NCBI RefSeq assembly: GCF_029238095.1
Contig: NZ_JAQWGS010000012.1
Location: 1-64,000, forward strand
Direction of reading: 5' to 3'
DNA: 64,000 bases
Source of the DNA: Lacinutrix sp.
Lineage (GTDB): Bacteria > Bacteroidota > Bacteroidia > Flavobacteriales > Flavobacteriaceae
The translations under genes were made by a program, and so were the position numbers. Below are positions 40,744 to 50,410 of the stretch, one piece after another (within the stretch, counting starts at the first letter, position 1; each line of letters begins with the position of its first letter). The notes below the pieces were generated by a model, which worked only from the letters and a program-made list of their open reading frames with translations, was not told the origin of the DNA and searched no databases.

Positions 40744-41790
40744 ATGGACAATAAAACACCTCAATTACCAGAACAAAACCAAGCTGGAGATACGCTTTAC
40801 GAACATCATGCATTTACAGCAGATAAAGGTCAAGCACCTTTACGCATCGATAAATGGTTAATGAATAAAGTAGAAAATGCAACTAGAAATAAAATTCAGG
40901 CTGCGGCAAAAGATGGTAATATTTATGTAAACGAAGTGGCTGTAAAATCTAACTATAAGGTGAAACCTTTAGACGAGATTCGCGTGCTATTTTCGCATCC
41001 ACCTTTTGAAAACTTGTTGGTTGGAGAAAACATGCCTATAGATATTGTTTATGAAGACGATGCGCTTTTGGTAGTTAATAAACCAGCTGGTATAGTAGTG
41101 CATCCAGGACATGGAAATTATTCTGGAACTTTAATAAATGGTTTGATTCATCATTTCGATAATTTGCCAAAAAACTCTAGCGATAGACCTGGTTTGGTTC
41201 ATAGAATAGATAAAGATACTAGTGGATTGTTAGTGGTTGCAAAAACCGAACATGCCATGGCACATTTGTCTAAACAATTTAAAGACAAAACCAGCGAACG
41301 AGAATATGTCGCTATTGTTTGGGGAAATATGAATGAAGACGAAGGTACCATCGAAGGTAACATTGGTCGTCATCCTAAAAATAGACTGCAGAACACTGTC
41401 TATCTAGAAGACGAAGCAGATAATGGTAAACCAGCGGTTACACATTATAAAGTGATTGAGCGTTTAACTTATGTTACTTTAGTGTCTTGCAAGCTAGAAA
41501 CAGGTAGAACGCACCAAATTCGTGTACACATGAAACATATAGGTCACACACTTTTTAACGATGAGCGTTATGGTGGTGAGCGTATTTTAAAAGGCACAAC
41601 GTTTACTAAATATAAGCAGTTTGTAGATAACTGTTTTAAAATATTACCACGTCAAGCATTACATGCAAAAACCTTAGGTTTCGAGCATCCAACAACTGGA
41701 GAGTTTATGCGTTTTGAAACACCTGTACCTCAAGATATGTCAGACTGTATAGAGAAATGGAGAGGTTACAGTAAGCATATGGATATTTAG
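40744..41790 (+). CDS. RluA family pseudouridine synthase (RluD-like)
   Basis: A 348-residue enzyme converting uridines to pseudouridine in rRNA. The S4 RNA-binding domain is at about 28-85 (LRIDKWLMNKVENATRNKIQ). The catalytic domain follows, with active-site Asp in GLVHRIDKDTSGLLVVAKT, plus LVSCKLETGRTHQIRVHMKH. The S4 domain and length favour RluD-type 23S rRNA modification. It probably shares a transcript with the PASTA gene. Confidence 0.93.
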   Translation: MDNKTPQLPEQNQAGDTLYEHHAFTADKGQAPLRIDKWLMNKVENATRNKIQAAAKDGNIYVNEVAVKSNYKVKPLDEIRVLFSHPPFENLLVGENMPIDIVYEDDALLVVNKPAGIVVHPGHGNYSGTLINGLIHHFDNLPKNSSDRPGLVHRIDKDTSGLLVVAKTEHAMAHLSKQFKDKTSEREYVAIVWGNMNEDEGTIEGNIGRHPKNRLQNTVYLEDEADNGKPAVTHYKVIERLTYVTLVSCKLETGRTHQIRVHMKHIGHTLFNDERYGGERILKGTTFTKYKQFVDNCFKILPRQALHAKTLGFEHPTTGEFMRFETPVPQDMSDCIEKWRGYSKHMDI

Positions 41791-41805
41791 TTTGGTAACC
41801 TAAAG

Positions 41806-41925
41806 AGCGTGCTTTCCGTTATATCTTTTTTTTATGCTTCAAAAAAGGATACCACATCAAATGCTTTGTATTCACGATTTTATGTATTTAAAATATTAAA
41901 GAAAGAGAAATCGCTAACGCAAATC
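41806..41925. repeat. Dispersed palindromic repeat, copy A
   Basis: GCTTTCCGTTATATCTTTTT, then TTTATGCTTCAAAAAAGGATACCA, and further on ATCGCTAACGCAAAT. ATCCTTTTTT pairs with AAAAAAGGAT-like arms. Copy B after guaA shares GTTATATCTTTTTTT...AAAAAAGATACCA...CGCTAACGCAA. In copy A about 50 nt of AT-rich DNA separates the hairpin from the CGCTAACGC end. The rest of the 41.79-42.03 kb gap shows no gene. Confidence 0.6.
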
Positions 41926-42028
41926 GAATTTCATAATCAACACTTATACAAGCATAGAATTTTTCAGTTTTAATATTTTATGTATTATAGATGTAAATTG
42001 TAAATTCGTAGAAGAAAAAATTAAAGTC

Positions 42029-42787
42029 ATGAAACTCGTATTATCACCTGCAAAATCTTTAGATTTTGAAAGTAAACTACCAACAACAAAAACTACAGAT
42101 GCTCAGTTTTTAGAACAATCTCAACGCTTAAATAAAGTTCTAAGAAAGAAATCTGCAAAAGGCATTTCAAAATTAATGCATGTAAGTGATGCTTTAGGTC
42201 AATTAAATTACGACCGCAATCAAGACTGGCAATTGCCATTTACAAAAGATAATGCGAGACAAGCTATTTATGCATTTAGTGGTGATGTTTATAGAGGATT
42301 AGACGCTTATACCATTTCTAACGATAAAATAGATACATTACAGAATAAGGTGAGAATATTGTCTGGTTTGTACGGTATACTCAAACCATTAGATTTAATG
42401 CAAGCTTACCGCCTAGAAATGGGAACAAAATTACCTGTAGGAACTAAAAAAAATTTGTACGAGTTTTGGAAGAAAGACATAGTAAATGCACTTAACCAAG
42501 AATTAGAAGATGACGAGGTTTTTGTAAACTTAGCAAGTCAAGAATATTTTAAAGCAATAGATACAAAGGCACTTAAAGTGCCAGTTGTAACTGTAGATTT
42601 TAAAGAGTTTAAAGATGGCAAATATAAAATTATTGCCATTTTTGCTAAACTAGCTAGAGGCTTAATGGCAAGATATATTGTAGATACAAATGCGCAAACC
42701 ATAGATGATTTAAAAGGTTTTACAACCGATGGTTATGGATTAAGTGACGAATTATCTAGCGAAAACCACTTAGTCTTTACAAGATAA
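42029..42787 (+). CDS. yaaA: Peroxide stress protein YaaA
   Basis: A 252-residue YaaA/DUF328 protein. It begins MKLVLSPAKSLDFESKLPTT and contains AIYAFSGDVYRGLDAYTISN, RILSGLYGILKPLDLMQAYR and ARGLMARYIVDTNAQTIDDL. In E. coli YaaA lowers free iron and limits DNA damage during hydrogen peroxide stress. It is a single gene. The minus-strand THX gene ends directly after its stop codon, with no gap. Confidence 0.94.
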   Translation: MKLVLSPAKSLDFESKLPTTKTTDAQFLEQSQRLNKVLRKKSAKGISKLMHVSDALGQLNYDRNQDWQLPFTKDNARQAIYAFSGDVYRGLDAYTISNDKIDTLQNKVRILSGLYGILKPLDLMQAYRLEMGTKLPVGTKKNLYEFWKKDIVNALNQELEDDEVFVNLASQEYFKAIDTKALKVPVVTVDFKEFKDGKYKIIAIFAKLARGLMARYIVDTNAQTIDDLKGFTTDGYGLSDELSSENHLVFTR

Positions 42788-42919
42788 TTAAGGCTTAATT
42801 TTTTTATTAATCTCTATTTTTGTTTCCGGTCGAACACGCTTTTTTATTTTTGGTCGTCTTGCACCATAAGTACCTCGACTTATTTTTCCGCGTTTTGTTT
42901 TTTTGTCTCCTCTTCCCAT
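42788..42919 (-). CDS. 30S ribosomal protein THX (bTHX), 43 residues
   Basis: Too short for the ORF track. The minus-strand ATG at 42919 opens MGRGDKKTKRGKISRGTYGA, then RRPKIKKRVRPETKIEINKK, stop TAA at 42788-42790. The GRGDKKTxRGKIxRGTxGxxRP signature is that of the small basic ribosomal protein THX, which stabilises the 30S head. The protein is about 40% Lys/Arg. The gene ends exactly where yaaA ends (convergent, no gap). It is in the otherwise gene-free 42.79-43.0 kb stretch. Confidence 0.9.
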   Translation of the reverse strand: MGRGDKKTKRGKISRGTYGARRPKIKKRVRPETKIEINKKIKP

Positions 42920-43005
42920 TTTTTTATGTGTTTCAATTTCCCATAAATTAGTGAATTTTTGAGTCTTTCTTCACTATATTTAACACTTTAAATTAATTTT
43001 AACTC

Positions 43006-43728
43006 ATGTTTACCTATCTTATTGTTGCTTTACAAGCTTTCTGTATATATCATGTTATTAAGAACAGAAATCAATATTTCTGGATTTTCATCATCATTTT
43101 CATACCAGCAATTGGCTCTATAATTTACCTAATTACACAAGTGTACAATAAACGCGATGCTTCAATTATTAAAGAAAATTTAACTTCAGTTTTAATACCT
43201 ACAAAAAAAGTAAAAGATTTAGAAAAAAAACTTCAATTTGCCGAAACGTTTCAAAACCGATTAGATTTAGCTGATGCTTTTTTTGAAATTAAAGATTACC
43301 AAAACGCCATTATTCATTACGAAGTCGCCTTAAAAGACGAAAGCCAAAATAACTATTTCATTCTTGAAAAGTTAGTTGCTGCTTATTATAATCTTGAAGA
43401 TTATGATAACACTATATCTTATGGAGAAAAACTAAAACACCATCCAGAGTTTAAGCAATCTAAATCAGAATTTATTTACGGTCTAGCTTTAGATAAAACA
43501 GGTCAAACCGAAGCTGCCGAAAAACATTTAAGAGCTATAGATCAACGCTATTCTAATTATAGTGAACGTTTGGTTTTAGCAAAGTTTTTTATAGAAAAGG
43601 ATAAAGTTGAAGAAGCTAAAGCTATTTTAAATGAAATTTTTGTAGAATCTCAACACATGACTAAGCCTAATAAACGCAAGTATGGAACTACAATAAACGA
43701 AGTAGAAAAGCTTTTAAAGCGTTTATGA
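43006..43728 (+). CDS. Membrane-anchored TPR-like protein
   Basis: A 240-residue protein. Residues 1-45 contain two hydrophobic segments resembling a PLDc_N/cardiolipin-synthase N-terminus (YFWIFIIIFIPAIGSIIYLI). Residues about 65-235 are helical TPR-like repeats (FQNRLDLADAFFEIKDYQNA, YNLEDYDNTISYGEKLKHHP, AEKHLRAIDQRYSNYSERLV). It looks like an inner-membrane-anchored cytosolic scaffold. The next gene starts 4 nt later, so the two are likely co-transcribed. Function unknown. Confidence 0.8.
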   Translation: MFTYLIVALQAFCIYHVIKNRNQYFWIFIIIFIPAIGSIIYLITQVYNKRDASIIKENLTSVLIPTKKVKDLEKKLQFAETFQNRLDLADAFFEIKDYQNAIIHYEVALKDESQNNYFILEKLVAAYYNLEDYDNTISYGEKLKHHPEFKQSKSEFIYGLALDKTGQTEAAEKHLRAIDQRYSNYSERLVLAKFFIEKDKVEEAKAILNEIFVESQHMTKPNKRKYGTTINEVEKLLKRL

Positions 43729-43732
43729 TTTT

Positions 43733-44413
43733 ATGTTTAAACATACTCATCCATACCAACCATTTATAAAAAATGACACAAAAAAACTTATTGTTGGTAC
43801 CTTGCCACCACCAAGATTTACAACAGGAAATCTACTAGAAAAAGACGTTAACTTTTGTTATGGAAGTTACTATAATAGCTTATGGTTGTTTATAGATAAA
43901 ATTCACAATTTAAATTTACGTTATAACAATTCTAAAGCTGCTGTTAAAGAACGCCAAGAGTATTTAATAAAGCATAATATAGGTGTTTGCGATATTGTAG
44001 AAAGTTGTGAGCGCGAAAAAGTAGATGCTTCAGATTTAGGAATGCAAAATTGTAAGCTTCGAGATATAATAGCTTATTTAAAACAATTTCCTAATATTGA
44101 CACGTTATTATTTATTGGTGGAAATTCTAAAAATGGACCAGAGTATTTCTTTCGTAAACACATTAAAGAGTACAATATTAAATTAGAATTAGTCTCTAAA
44201 GAGACACCAAAAATTCAAGAATTCGTTATGCCTAATAAATTGTTAGAAGTTAATTCAAAACAACGCATAATAAAAACGGTATCATTAACGTCTTCTTCTG
44301 GTGCAGCAAATATTTCTATAGGTAGTAATCCATTGTACAAACAATTAAAAGCTAATAATCCAAAATTTAATACTTTCGATTTTAGAATACTTCAATACCA
44401 AGAATATTTGTAG
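43733..44413 (+). CDS. Uracil-DNA glycosylase superfamily-like protein
   Basis: A 226-residue protein with a UDG-like layout: KLIVGTLPPPRF at the first strand (GxxPxx motif), then CYGSYYNSLWLFIDKIHNLN (YY...N.FW-like block of the inosine/uracil glycosylases), IGVCDIVESCEREKVDASD and LLFIGGNSKNGPEYFFRK. These fit the family, but the catalytic residues cannot be confirmed by eye. It could be a base-excision repair enzyme or a diverged relative. It is co-directional with the TPR-like gene and convergent with the next. Confidence 0.65.
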   Translation: MFKHTHPYQPFIKNDTKKLIVGTLPPPRFTTGNLLEKDVNFCYGSYYNSLWLFIDKIHNLNLRYNNSKAAVKERQEYLIKHNIGVCDIVESCEREKVDASDLGMQNCKLRDIIAYLKQFPNIDTLLFIGGNSKNGPEYFFRKHIKEYNIKLELVSKETPKIQEFVMPNKLLEVNSKQRIIKTVSLTSSSGAANISIGSNPLYKQLKANNPKFNTFDFRILQYQEYL

Positions 44414-44414
44414 T

Positions 44415-45665
44415 TTATAAATCTTTTTTTAGCTGTTTGCTTATTTTTTTAATTGCAGATTCTATAGATTTTTCTGGCTCTATAATATTGTATGCTCCCC
44501 AAAAATCTGGATCTGCAAAGCCAGAGGCTTGGTCTGCTAGTATAGTATTAGGTTTTAACCTATCTTTAGGTTTGTTTTTAAATGTAGTTGTGTTAAGGTT
44601 CCAATCTGTAATTGCCATTTCACTTTGTAATGTATAACGACTATTAAATAGCTTGTTATCCCATTTTACCTTGAAGGTTAATAATGTGTTACTGTAGCCA
44701 AAATACCATTTACCATCTTTAGTTCTATAATTAACACGATATGACGCTTCTGTAGGATAAACAGTAGCTTTTCGTGGTTTCCTTTTTACAAACAGCTTGC
44801 TAGCTTGTTCTTTATTACTCACATTTAGATTGTAAATAGCACTTGTTAAGGCGTAAGTTTCTGCATCAATAAATAGTTGACCATAATACATTGGTCTTGT
44901 AATTGCTTCTTTTTGTTTAAAACCCACTACAAAAACCAATTTGTTATTTATTTGTGTAGATTGATTAAAACTAAAAATATAATCATCTATATCTTCTGCG
45001 TTAAAAATAAATTCTGGATATTTAATTATATCTGTGTATAGCGAACTAAACGGTCCACCTTGTAATTTTAATGCAAGCGTATCTAATCGAGAATAATCCG
45101 TTTTTTTTCTAGCTTTTATTATTTTAATAGCATCTGATCTGTTTGTAATATAGGGTTGTTTTTGTATTTTTAAAACTGCTTCAGATAGTGATGCATTTTT
45201 ATTTCTCTTTTTTATGGTTTCTCTGTAGAAACTAGTCATAACCACTTCATTGTTTAAGTAATTTTGTCCTTTTAAGCTTAATGCTTTTTTTACAAGAGTT
45301 TCTGCGTCTTTTGGAGCATTTACATCTACTTGAGCTAAAACTGTTGCTGCAACTGTTAGTGCAATTTTTGTGTTCTTATTTTTAAATTGCGATAAAGGGA
45401 TTTGTTGTTTTTTATAGCCTAAATAAGACACTAAAACAGAATTAGACATGAAAGTATTTGGTACTTTAAGTAAAAATTCACCTTCGCTATTTGTAATGGT
45501 ACTAATGTTAGTGTTTATAATCTGCAAATCTGCAAGAGGAAGTGCTTTTTTAGTATCCTCATCAATAACTTTTCCTCTAAATTCTTGAATATTTTGAGCC
45601 AAGCAAAAGCAAGAAATAAGTAGAAAAAAAGTGATAAATAATTTTTGTTTTTGAAAATGATTCAT
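44415..45665 (-). CDS. Carboxypeptidase-regulatory-like domain protein, exported
   Basis: A 416-residue exported protein with signal peptide ending CFCLAQ. Residues 25-105 form a CarboxypepD_reg-like beta-sandwich (FRGKVIDEDTKKALPLADLQ, ITNSEGEFLLKVP, VSYLGYKKQQIPLSQF). This domain also precedes TonB receptors, but no plug or barrel follows. The rest (about 115-416) is beta-rich (YYGQLFIDAETYALTSAIYN, YRVNYRTKDGKWYFGYSNTL) and resembles proteins found in flavobacteria with the same N-domain. Probably envelope-associated; function unknown. Confidence 0.82.
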   Translation of the reverse strand: MNHFQKQKLFITFFLLISCFCLAQNIQEFRGKVIDEDTKKALPLADLQIINTNISTITNSEGEFLLKVPNTFMSNSVLVSYLGYKKQQIPLSQFKNKNTKIALTVAATVLAQVDVNAPKDAETLVKKALSLKGQNYLNNEVVMTSFYRETIKKRNKNASLSEAVLKIQKQPYITNRSDAIKIIKARKKTDYSRLDTLALKLQGGPFSSLYTDIIKYPEFIFNAEDIDDYIFSFNQSTQINNKLVFVVGFKQKEAITRPMYYGQLFIDAETYALTSAIYNLNVSNKEQASKLFVKRKPRKATVYPTEASYRVNYRTKDGKWYFGYSNTLLTFKVKWDNKLFNSRYTLQSEMAITDWNLNTTTFKNKPKDRLKPNTILADQASGFADPDFWGAYNIIEPEKSIESAIKKISKQLKKDL

Positions 45666-45744
45666 TGAATTTTTATATTAAAAAAGGAATGAAAATAGTT
45701 ATTAAATTTAGGGAAATCCAATCAATTTTCTTTAGTTTTTATGT

Positions 45745-45752
45745 TAATTTTG
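45745..45752 (+). promoter_or_regulatory. Putative -7 box of bshC
   Basis: TAATTTTG, an exact TAnnTTTG match, 54 nt before the bshC ATG. Confidence 0.45.
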
Positions 45753-45806
45753 CCACAGTCTTTTGGTTAAAGAGCCTTATATTTACAAAGAATAACCAAA
45801 TTATTT

Positions 45807-47405
45807 ATGCTATCAAACAGTATTTCGTTTAAAGACACTGGATATTTTTCTAAACTTATTTGTGATTATTTAGCTGAGGCTGAAACACTAACACCATTTT
45901 ACAATCGCTTTCCAAAGCTTGAAAATTTTAAAGCGCAAATAGAAGAAAAAAGTACGTCTATAAAACAAGAATCAAGAACCGTTTTAGTGGACGTGCTAAA
46001 AAAGCAATACAAAAACACTCAAGCATCTCATGCTACTATAAATAATATACGATCTCTAGAAGATAGTAATACCTTTACTGTAACCACAGGTCATCAATTA
46101 AACTTATTTACAGGACCTTTATATTTTTTGCACAAAATTGTATCAACGCTAAATTTAGCAAAACAATTAAAAGCAAAATATCCCAAACACAATTTCGTGC
46201 CAATCTATTGGATGGCTTCAGAAGATCATGATTTTAATGAAATTAATTATTTTAATTTTAAAGGACAAAAAGTACAATGGAACCAAAAGGGTTCTGGAGC
46301 AATTGGAGATTTAAGTACAGAAGGATTAGAGGCAGTATTTAATACGTTCTCTAAAACTTTGGGTCTTGGAAAAAAAGCAGATGTGCTTCGAGAGCTTTTT
46401 AAATCTGCTTATTTAGAACATAATAATTTAGCAACAGCCACTAAATTTCTTGCTAACGAACTCTTTAAAAACTATGGTTTAGTTATTGTTGAAGCAAACA
46501 ATAGAGATTTAAAACGTTTGTTCATTCCGCATATCGAAAGAGAGCTAGTAGAGCAAATTTCAGAGAAAAATGTTTTAGATGTTAATTCTAAAATCGAAGC
46601 TTTAGATTTTGGAATTCAAGTTAATCCTCGAGCAATAAACCTTTTTTACCTTTCTGAAGGTCTTAGAGAACGTATTGTTTTAGAGAAAGAAACTTATAAA
46701 GTTTTAAACACTAATATGAGTTGGAGTAAGAGTGAAATATTAAAAGAAGTCAATGAGTTCCCTGAACGTTTTTCGCCTAATGTTATATTAAGGCCATTAT
46801 ATCAAGAAGTAATTTTACCAAATCTCTGTTATATTGGAGGAGGAGGAGAATTAGCCTATTGGTTTCAATTAAAATCTAATTTTGAAGCGAATAAAGTCGT
46901 CTTTCCAATGTTGTTGTTACGTAATTCGGTTTTAATTAAAACTAAGTTGCAAGCTAATAAACTTGAGAAGTTGAATCTTTCTAACGAAGCTATTTTTTTG
47001 AAGCAAGAAATATTAATCAACAAAAAAATTAAGGAGGTTTCAGCTATAAATATTGATTTTTCAAAGCAAATCAATCACCTAAAAAATCAATTTAAAGATT
47101 TATATGTATTAGCAGAGAAAACCGACAAATCTTTTCTTGGAGCAGTTTCAGCTCAAGAAAAAAAGCAAATTAATGGTTTAAAACATCTTGAGAAGCGTTT
47201 GTTAAAAGCACAAAAAAGAAAGTTAAAAAGCCAAGTGCAACGTATAACAACAATTCAAAACGAGTTGTTTCCAAATGGTAGTTTACAGGAGCGAAATCTT
47301 AATTTTAGTGAATTATATTTAGAGTTTGGAAACGATTTAATTCCAAGTTTAATTAACTCTTTACAGCCTTTAAAAGGAGAGTTTTCAATACTAACCTTAG
47401 ATTAA
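45807..47405 (+). CDS. bshC: Bacillithiol biosynthesis cysteine-adding enzyme BshC
   Basis: A 532-residue enzyme that attaches cysteine to glucosaminyl-malate, the last step of bacillithiol synthesis. Blocks: VTTGHQLNLFTGPLYFLHKI, KYPKHNFVPIYWMASEDHDF, SPNVILRPLYQEVILPNLCY and GGGGELAYWFQLKSNFE. A coiled-coil lies at about 385-475. It shows this organism uses bacillithiol as low-molecular-weight thiol. bshA and bshB are not in the window. The decarboxylase gene starts 3 nt later. Confidence 0.95.
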   Translation: MLSNSISFKDTGYFSKLICDYLAEAETLTPFYNRFPKLENFKAQIEEKSTSIKQESRTVLVDVLKKQYKNTQASHATINNIRSLEDSNTFTVTTGHQLNLFTGPLYFLHKIVSTLNLAKQLKAKYPKHNFVPIYWMASEDHDFNEINYFNFKGQKVQWNQKGSGAIGDLSTEGLEAVFNTFSKTLGLGKKADVLRELFKSAYLEHNNLATATKFLANELFKNYGLVIVEANNRDLKRLFIPHIERELVEQISEKNVLDVNSKIEALDFGIQVNPRAINLFYLSEGLRERIVLEKETYKVLNTNMSWSKSEILKEVNEFPERFSPNVILRPLYQEVILPNLCYIGGGGELAYWFQLKSNFEANKVVFPMLLLRNSVLIKTKLQANKLEKLNLSNEAIFLKQEILINKKIKEVSAINIDFSKQINHLKNQFKDLYVLAEKTDKSFLGAVSAQEKKQINGLKHLEKRLLKAQKRKLKSQVQRITTIQNELFPNGSLQERNLNFSELYLEFGNDLIPSLINSLQPLKGEFSILTLD

Positions 47406-47408
47406 ATT

Positions 47409-48779
47409 ATGCATAAAATAGATATTGAGTTAATAGAAATGACTTTGGATATCATGAAATATGCCATTGGTAGAATTTCTGCAACAGAGCATCCTATTGG
47501 TAAACCAAAAAAATACGAAGAATTAAAAGCTTTAGTAGGAGAATCTATCACAAATAAGGGTGTTGGAGGAGAGTATGCTTTTAATTTATGGAAAGAGCAT
47601 TTAGCAAAAGCAAATGTACCAGTAGATCACCCAAGAAATTTAGCTTTTGTGCCTGCTTCACCAACACGAGCAGCAGTTATGTTCGATCTGGTTACATCTG
47701 CTTCAAGTATTCATGGAGCTTATTGGATGGAAGGCGCAGGAGGAATATTTTGCGAAAACGAAGCTATGAAATGGATTGTCTCTCTTACAGGATTACCAGA
47801 AGGTGCTTTTGGTGTGTTTACAAGTGGTGGTACAGCAGCAAATCTATCTGCCATTGTTACTGCAAGAGAATATTGGAGAGAAGATGAAACTTACAAAAGA
47901 GAAAAAGGATTAATAATTACTTCTATTGGAGCACATTCATCTATTAAAGCAATGGCCAAGGTTGCAGATGTTGATATTTTATTAGTAGAATCTGAAGAGC
48001 GCTTAACAGGAAAAGCACTCAGCGATACTATAGATAAGTTAAACTTTCACCAACGTAAGCGTTTATTTGCAGTTGTAGCAACAGGAGGAACTACAAATGC
48101 AGGAATTATTGACGATTTAGAAGGTATAGCAGATGTTTGCAAAAAAGAAAATATTTGGTTTCATGTTGATGCAGCTTATGGAGGAGGAGCTTTAGCAGCA
48201 GATTCTGTAAGGCATCTATTTAACGGAATTGAAAGATCTGATAGTATTACCATAGATCCTCACAAGTGGATGTTTTCACCTTACGATTGTGGAGCCGTTA
48301 TTTATAAAAATCCAGAACTGGCAAAAAAAGCACATTCGCAACAAGGTTCTTATTTAGATATTTTTAAGGATGAAGGTGCTCATGGTTTTAATCCAACAGA
48401 TTATCAAATTCAACTTACACGTCGTGTTCGTGGATTGCCACTATGGTTTTCACTAGCTACGCATGGTACAGATAAATATAAACAAGCAGTAGAACGAGGC
48501 ATCGAGTTGGCTCAAATTGCTGGTAAGTTAATAGAAGAAAATCCAAATGTAGAATTAGTTAGAGCGCCAAGTCTATCTTGTGTGCTTTATAGAAGAATAG
48601 GTTGGAAGCCAGAAGATTATACACACTGGACCTACGAAAACCATAAAAAAGGATTTGCTTTAGTAACACCAACCAAATGGAAAAATGGTGATACATTCGA
48701 GACCGTTTCTCGTTTTTGTTTCATTAGTCCAGATACCACAGAAAACGATATTCAAATGATTTTGGATTCGATGAATTAA
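47409..48779 (+). CDS. PLP-dependent amino-acid decarboxylase (group II)
   Basis: A 456-residue pyridoxal-phosphate enzyme of the glutamate / aromatic / diaminobutyrate decarboxylase group. Visible: GVFTSGGTAANLSAIVTARE, AHSSIKAMAKVADV (PLP-stacking His), HVDAAYGGGALAADSVRHLF and the PLP lysine in SITIDPHKWMFSPYDCGAV. The C-terminal domain has VLYRRIGWKPEDY. The substrate is not determined by these blocks. It follows bshC by 3 nt, which could link it to amino-acid or thiol metabolism, but that is inference. Confidence 0.9.
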   Translation: MHKIDIELIEMTLDIMKYAIGRISATEHPIGKPKKYEELKALVGESITNKGVGGEYAFNLWKEHLAKANVPVDHPRNLAFVPASPTRAAVMFDLVTSASSIHGAYWMEGAGGIFCENEAMKWIVSLTGLPEGAFGVFTSGGTAANLSAIVTAREYWREDETYKREKGLIITSIGAHSSIKAMAKVADVDILLVESEERLTGKALSDTIDKLNFHQRKRLFAVVATGGTTNAGIIDDLEGIADVCKKENIWFHVDAAYGGGALAADSVRHLFNGIERSDSITIDPHKWMFSPYDCGAVIYKNPELAKKAHSQQGSYLDIFKDEGAHGFNPTDYQIQLTRRVRGLPLWFSLATHGTDKYKQAVERGIELAQIAGKLIEENPNVELVRAPSLSCVLYRRIGWKPEDYTHWTYENHKKGFALVTPTKWKNGDTFETVSRFCFISPDTTENDIQMILDSMN

Positions 48780-48865
48780 TAACAAAATTGAACCTTTAAG
48801 TTTTCGTTAAATGGTTATTATTTTAAAATTTGTTTTGTTAAACTATTAATTAAAAAATCAATTAC

Positions 48866-48873
48866 TATTTTTG
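48866..48873 (+). promoter_or_regulatory. Perfect -7 box 3 nt before the guaA start
   Basis: TATTTTTG, then CAC and ATG at 48877. The ORF-track TTG start (48871) lies inside this box. Confidence 0.55.
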
Positions 48874-48876
48874 CAC

Positions 48877-50409
48877 ATGCAACACGATAAAGTACTTATT
48901 TTAGATTTCGGATCGCAATACACACAACTTATTGCGCGTAGAGTTAGAGAACTTAATATCTATTCCGAAATATTTCCTTTCAATAAAATTCCAGCAAATT
49001 TAAACGACTACAAAGCGGTTATTCTCTCGGGAAGTCCAATGTCTGTAAGGTCTGCCGAAGCATTTCATCCAGATTTAAAAGGTGTTAGAGGTGTAAAACC
49101 AATGCTTGCAGTTTGTTATGGTGCGCAATATTTAGCTCATTTTTCAGGAGGAGAAGTAGCAGAATCTAACACAAGAGAATATGGTCGTGCTAACTTAAGT
49201 TTTGTAGAAGAGGATGCTTTTTTAAAAGGTATTTCTTCAGGAAGTCAAGTCTGGATGAGCCATAGCGATACTATTAAAAACTTACCAACAAACGGCAAGC
49301 TTTTAGCAAGTACACACGATGTTAAAAATGCAGCTTATAAAATAGAAGGTGAAACCACTTACGCCATACAATTTCATCCAGAAGTATATCACAGTACAGA
49401 TGGAAAACAATTACTAGAAAACTTTTTAATAGGTATTGCAAATGTTAATCCAGACTGGACACCAAATGCATTTGTGGGTGAAACCGTTGAAGATTTACAA
49501 AAGCAAATAGGAAACGATAAAGTAGTTCTTGGATTGTCTGGTGGAGTTGATTCTTCTGTTGCAGCCATGTTATTACACAAAGCCATTGGTAAAAACCTTT
49601 ATTGTATTTTCGTTAACAACGGTTTATTGCGTAAAAACGAATTTACAGATGTATTAGAACAATATAAAGGCATGGGATTAAACGTAAAAGGCGTAGATGC
49701 TTCGGCACGCTTTTTGGAAGCACTTGCAGGAAAGAGTGATCCAGAAGAAAAACGTAAAGCCATAGGTCGTGTATTTATAGAAGTTTTTGATGATGAAGCA
49801 CATGAAATAGAAGATGTAACCTATTTAGCACAAGGCACCATATATCCAGACGTTATAGAAAGTGTAAGTGCAACAGGAGGACCAAGTGCGACTATAAAAA
49901 GTCATCATAATGTTGGTGGACTACCAGATTTTATGAAACTTAAAATTGTAGAGCCATTAAAAGCCTTGTTTAAAGATGAGGTGCGTCGCGTAGGCGCATC
50001 TATGGACATGGATCCAACGCTTTTAGGTCGTCATCCTTTTCCTGGACCAGGTTTGGCTATTAGAATTTTGGGCGATATTACTCTAGAAAAAGTGCGTATT
50101 TTGCAAGAAGTCGATGCTGTTTTTATTAATGGATTAAGAGACGCTGGATTGTACGATAAAGTTTGGCAAGCAGGTGCTATTTTATTACCTGTAAATAGTG
50201 TAGGAGTTATGGGAGACGAGCGTACATATGAAAAATGTGTTGCACTTAGAGCAGTAGAAAGTACAGATGGTATGACTGCAGATTGGGTAAATTTACCATA
50301 CGAATTTCTGCAAAAAACAAGTAACGACATAATAAACAAAGTAAAAGGCGTTAATAGAGTGGTGTACGATATTAGTAGTAAACCTCCAGCAACAATAGAA
50401 TGGGAATAA
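48877..50409 (+). CDS. guaA: GMP synthase (glutamine-hydrolysing)
   Basis: Makes GMP from XMP using glutamine and ATP. The start is the ATG at 48877 ([20 protein letters not shown]), the family N-terminus; the ORF-track TTG adds two residues and overlaps the promoter. The glutamine amidotransferase domain has [13 protein letters not shown] (catalytic Cys) and FHPEVYHS. The ATP-pyrophosphatase loop is [16 protein letters not shown]. The dimerisation end contains [16 protein letters not shown] and [11 protein letters not shown]. The 510-residue length is normal. Confidence 0.97.
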   Translation: MQHDKVLILDFGSQYTQLIARRVRELNIYSEIFPFNKIPANLNDYKAVILSGSPMSVRSAEAFHPDLKGVRGVKPMLAVCYGAQYLAHFSGGEVAESNTREYGRANLSFVEEDAFLKGISSGSQVWMSHSDTIKNLPTNGKLLASTHDVKNAAYKIEGETTYAIQFHPEVYHSTDGKQLLENFLIGIANVNPDWTPNAFVGETVEDLQKQIGNDKVVLGLSGGVDSSVAAMLLHKAIGKNLYCIFVNNGLLRKNEFTDVLEQYKGMGLNVKGVDASARFLEALAGKSDPEEKRKAIGRVFIEVFDDEAHEIEDVTYLAQGTIYPDVIESVSATGGPSATIKSHHNVGGLPDFMKLKIVEPLKALFKDEVRRVGASMDMDPTLLGRHPFPGPGLAIRILGDITLEKVRILQEVDAVFINGLRDAGLYDKVWQAGAILLPVNSVGVMGDERTYEKCVALRAVESTDGMTADWVNLPYEFLQKTSNDIINKVKGVNRVVYDISSKPPATIEWE

Positions 50410-50410
50410 A

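Noticed and set aside
44415-45665. TonB-dependent receptor
   Set aside because: It has the carboxypeptidase-regulatory-like N-domain often seen in receptors, but at 416 residues there is no plug or 22-strand barrel.
48871-48876. TTG start of guaA in the ORF track
   Set aside because: It overlaps the -7 box; [12 protein letters not shown] from the ATG at 48877 is the standard GuaA start.
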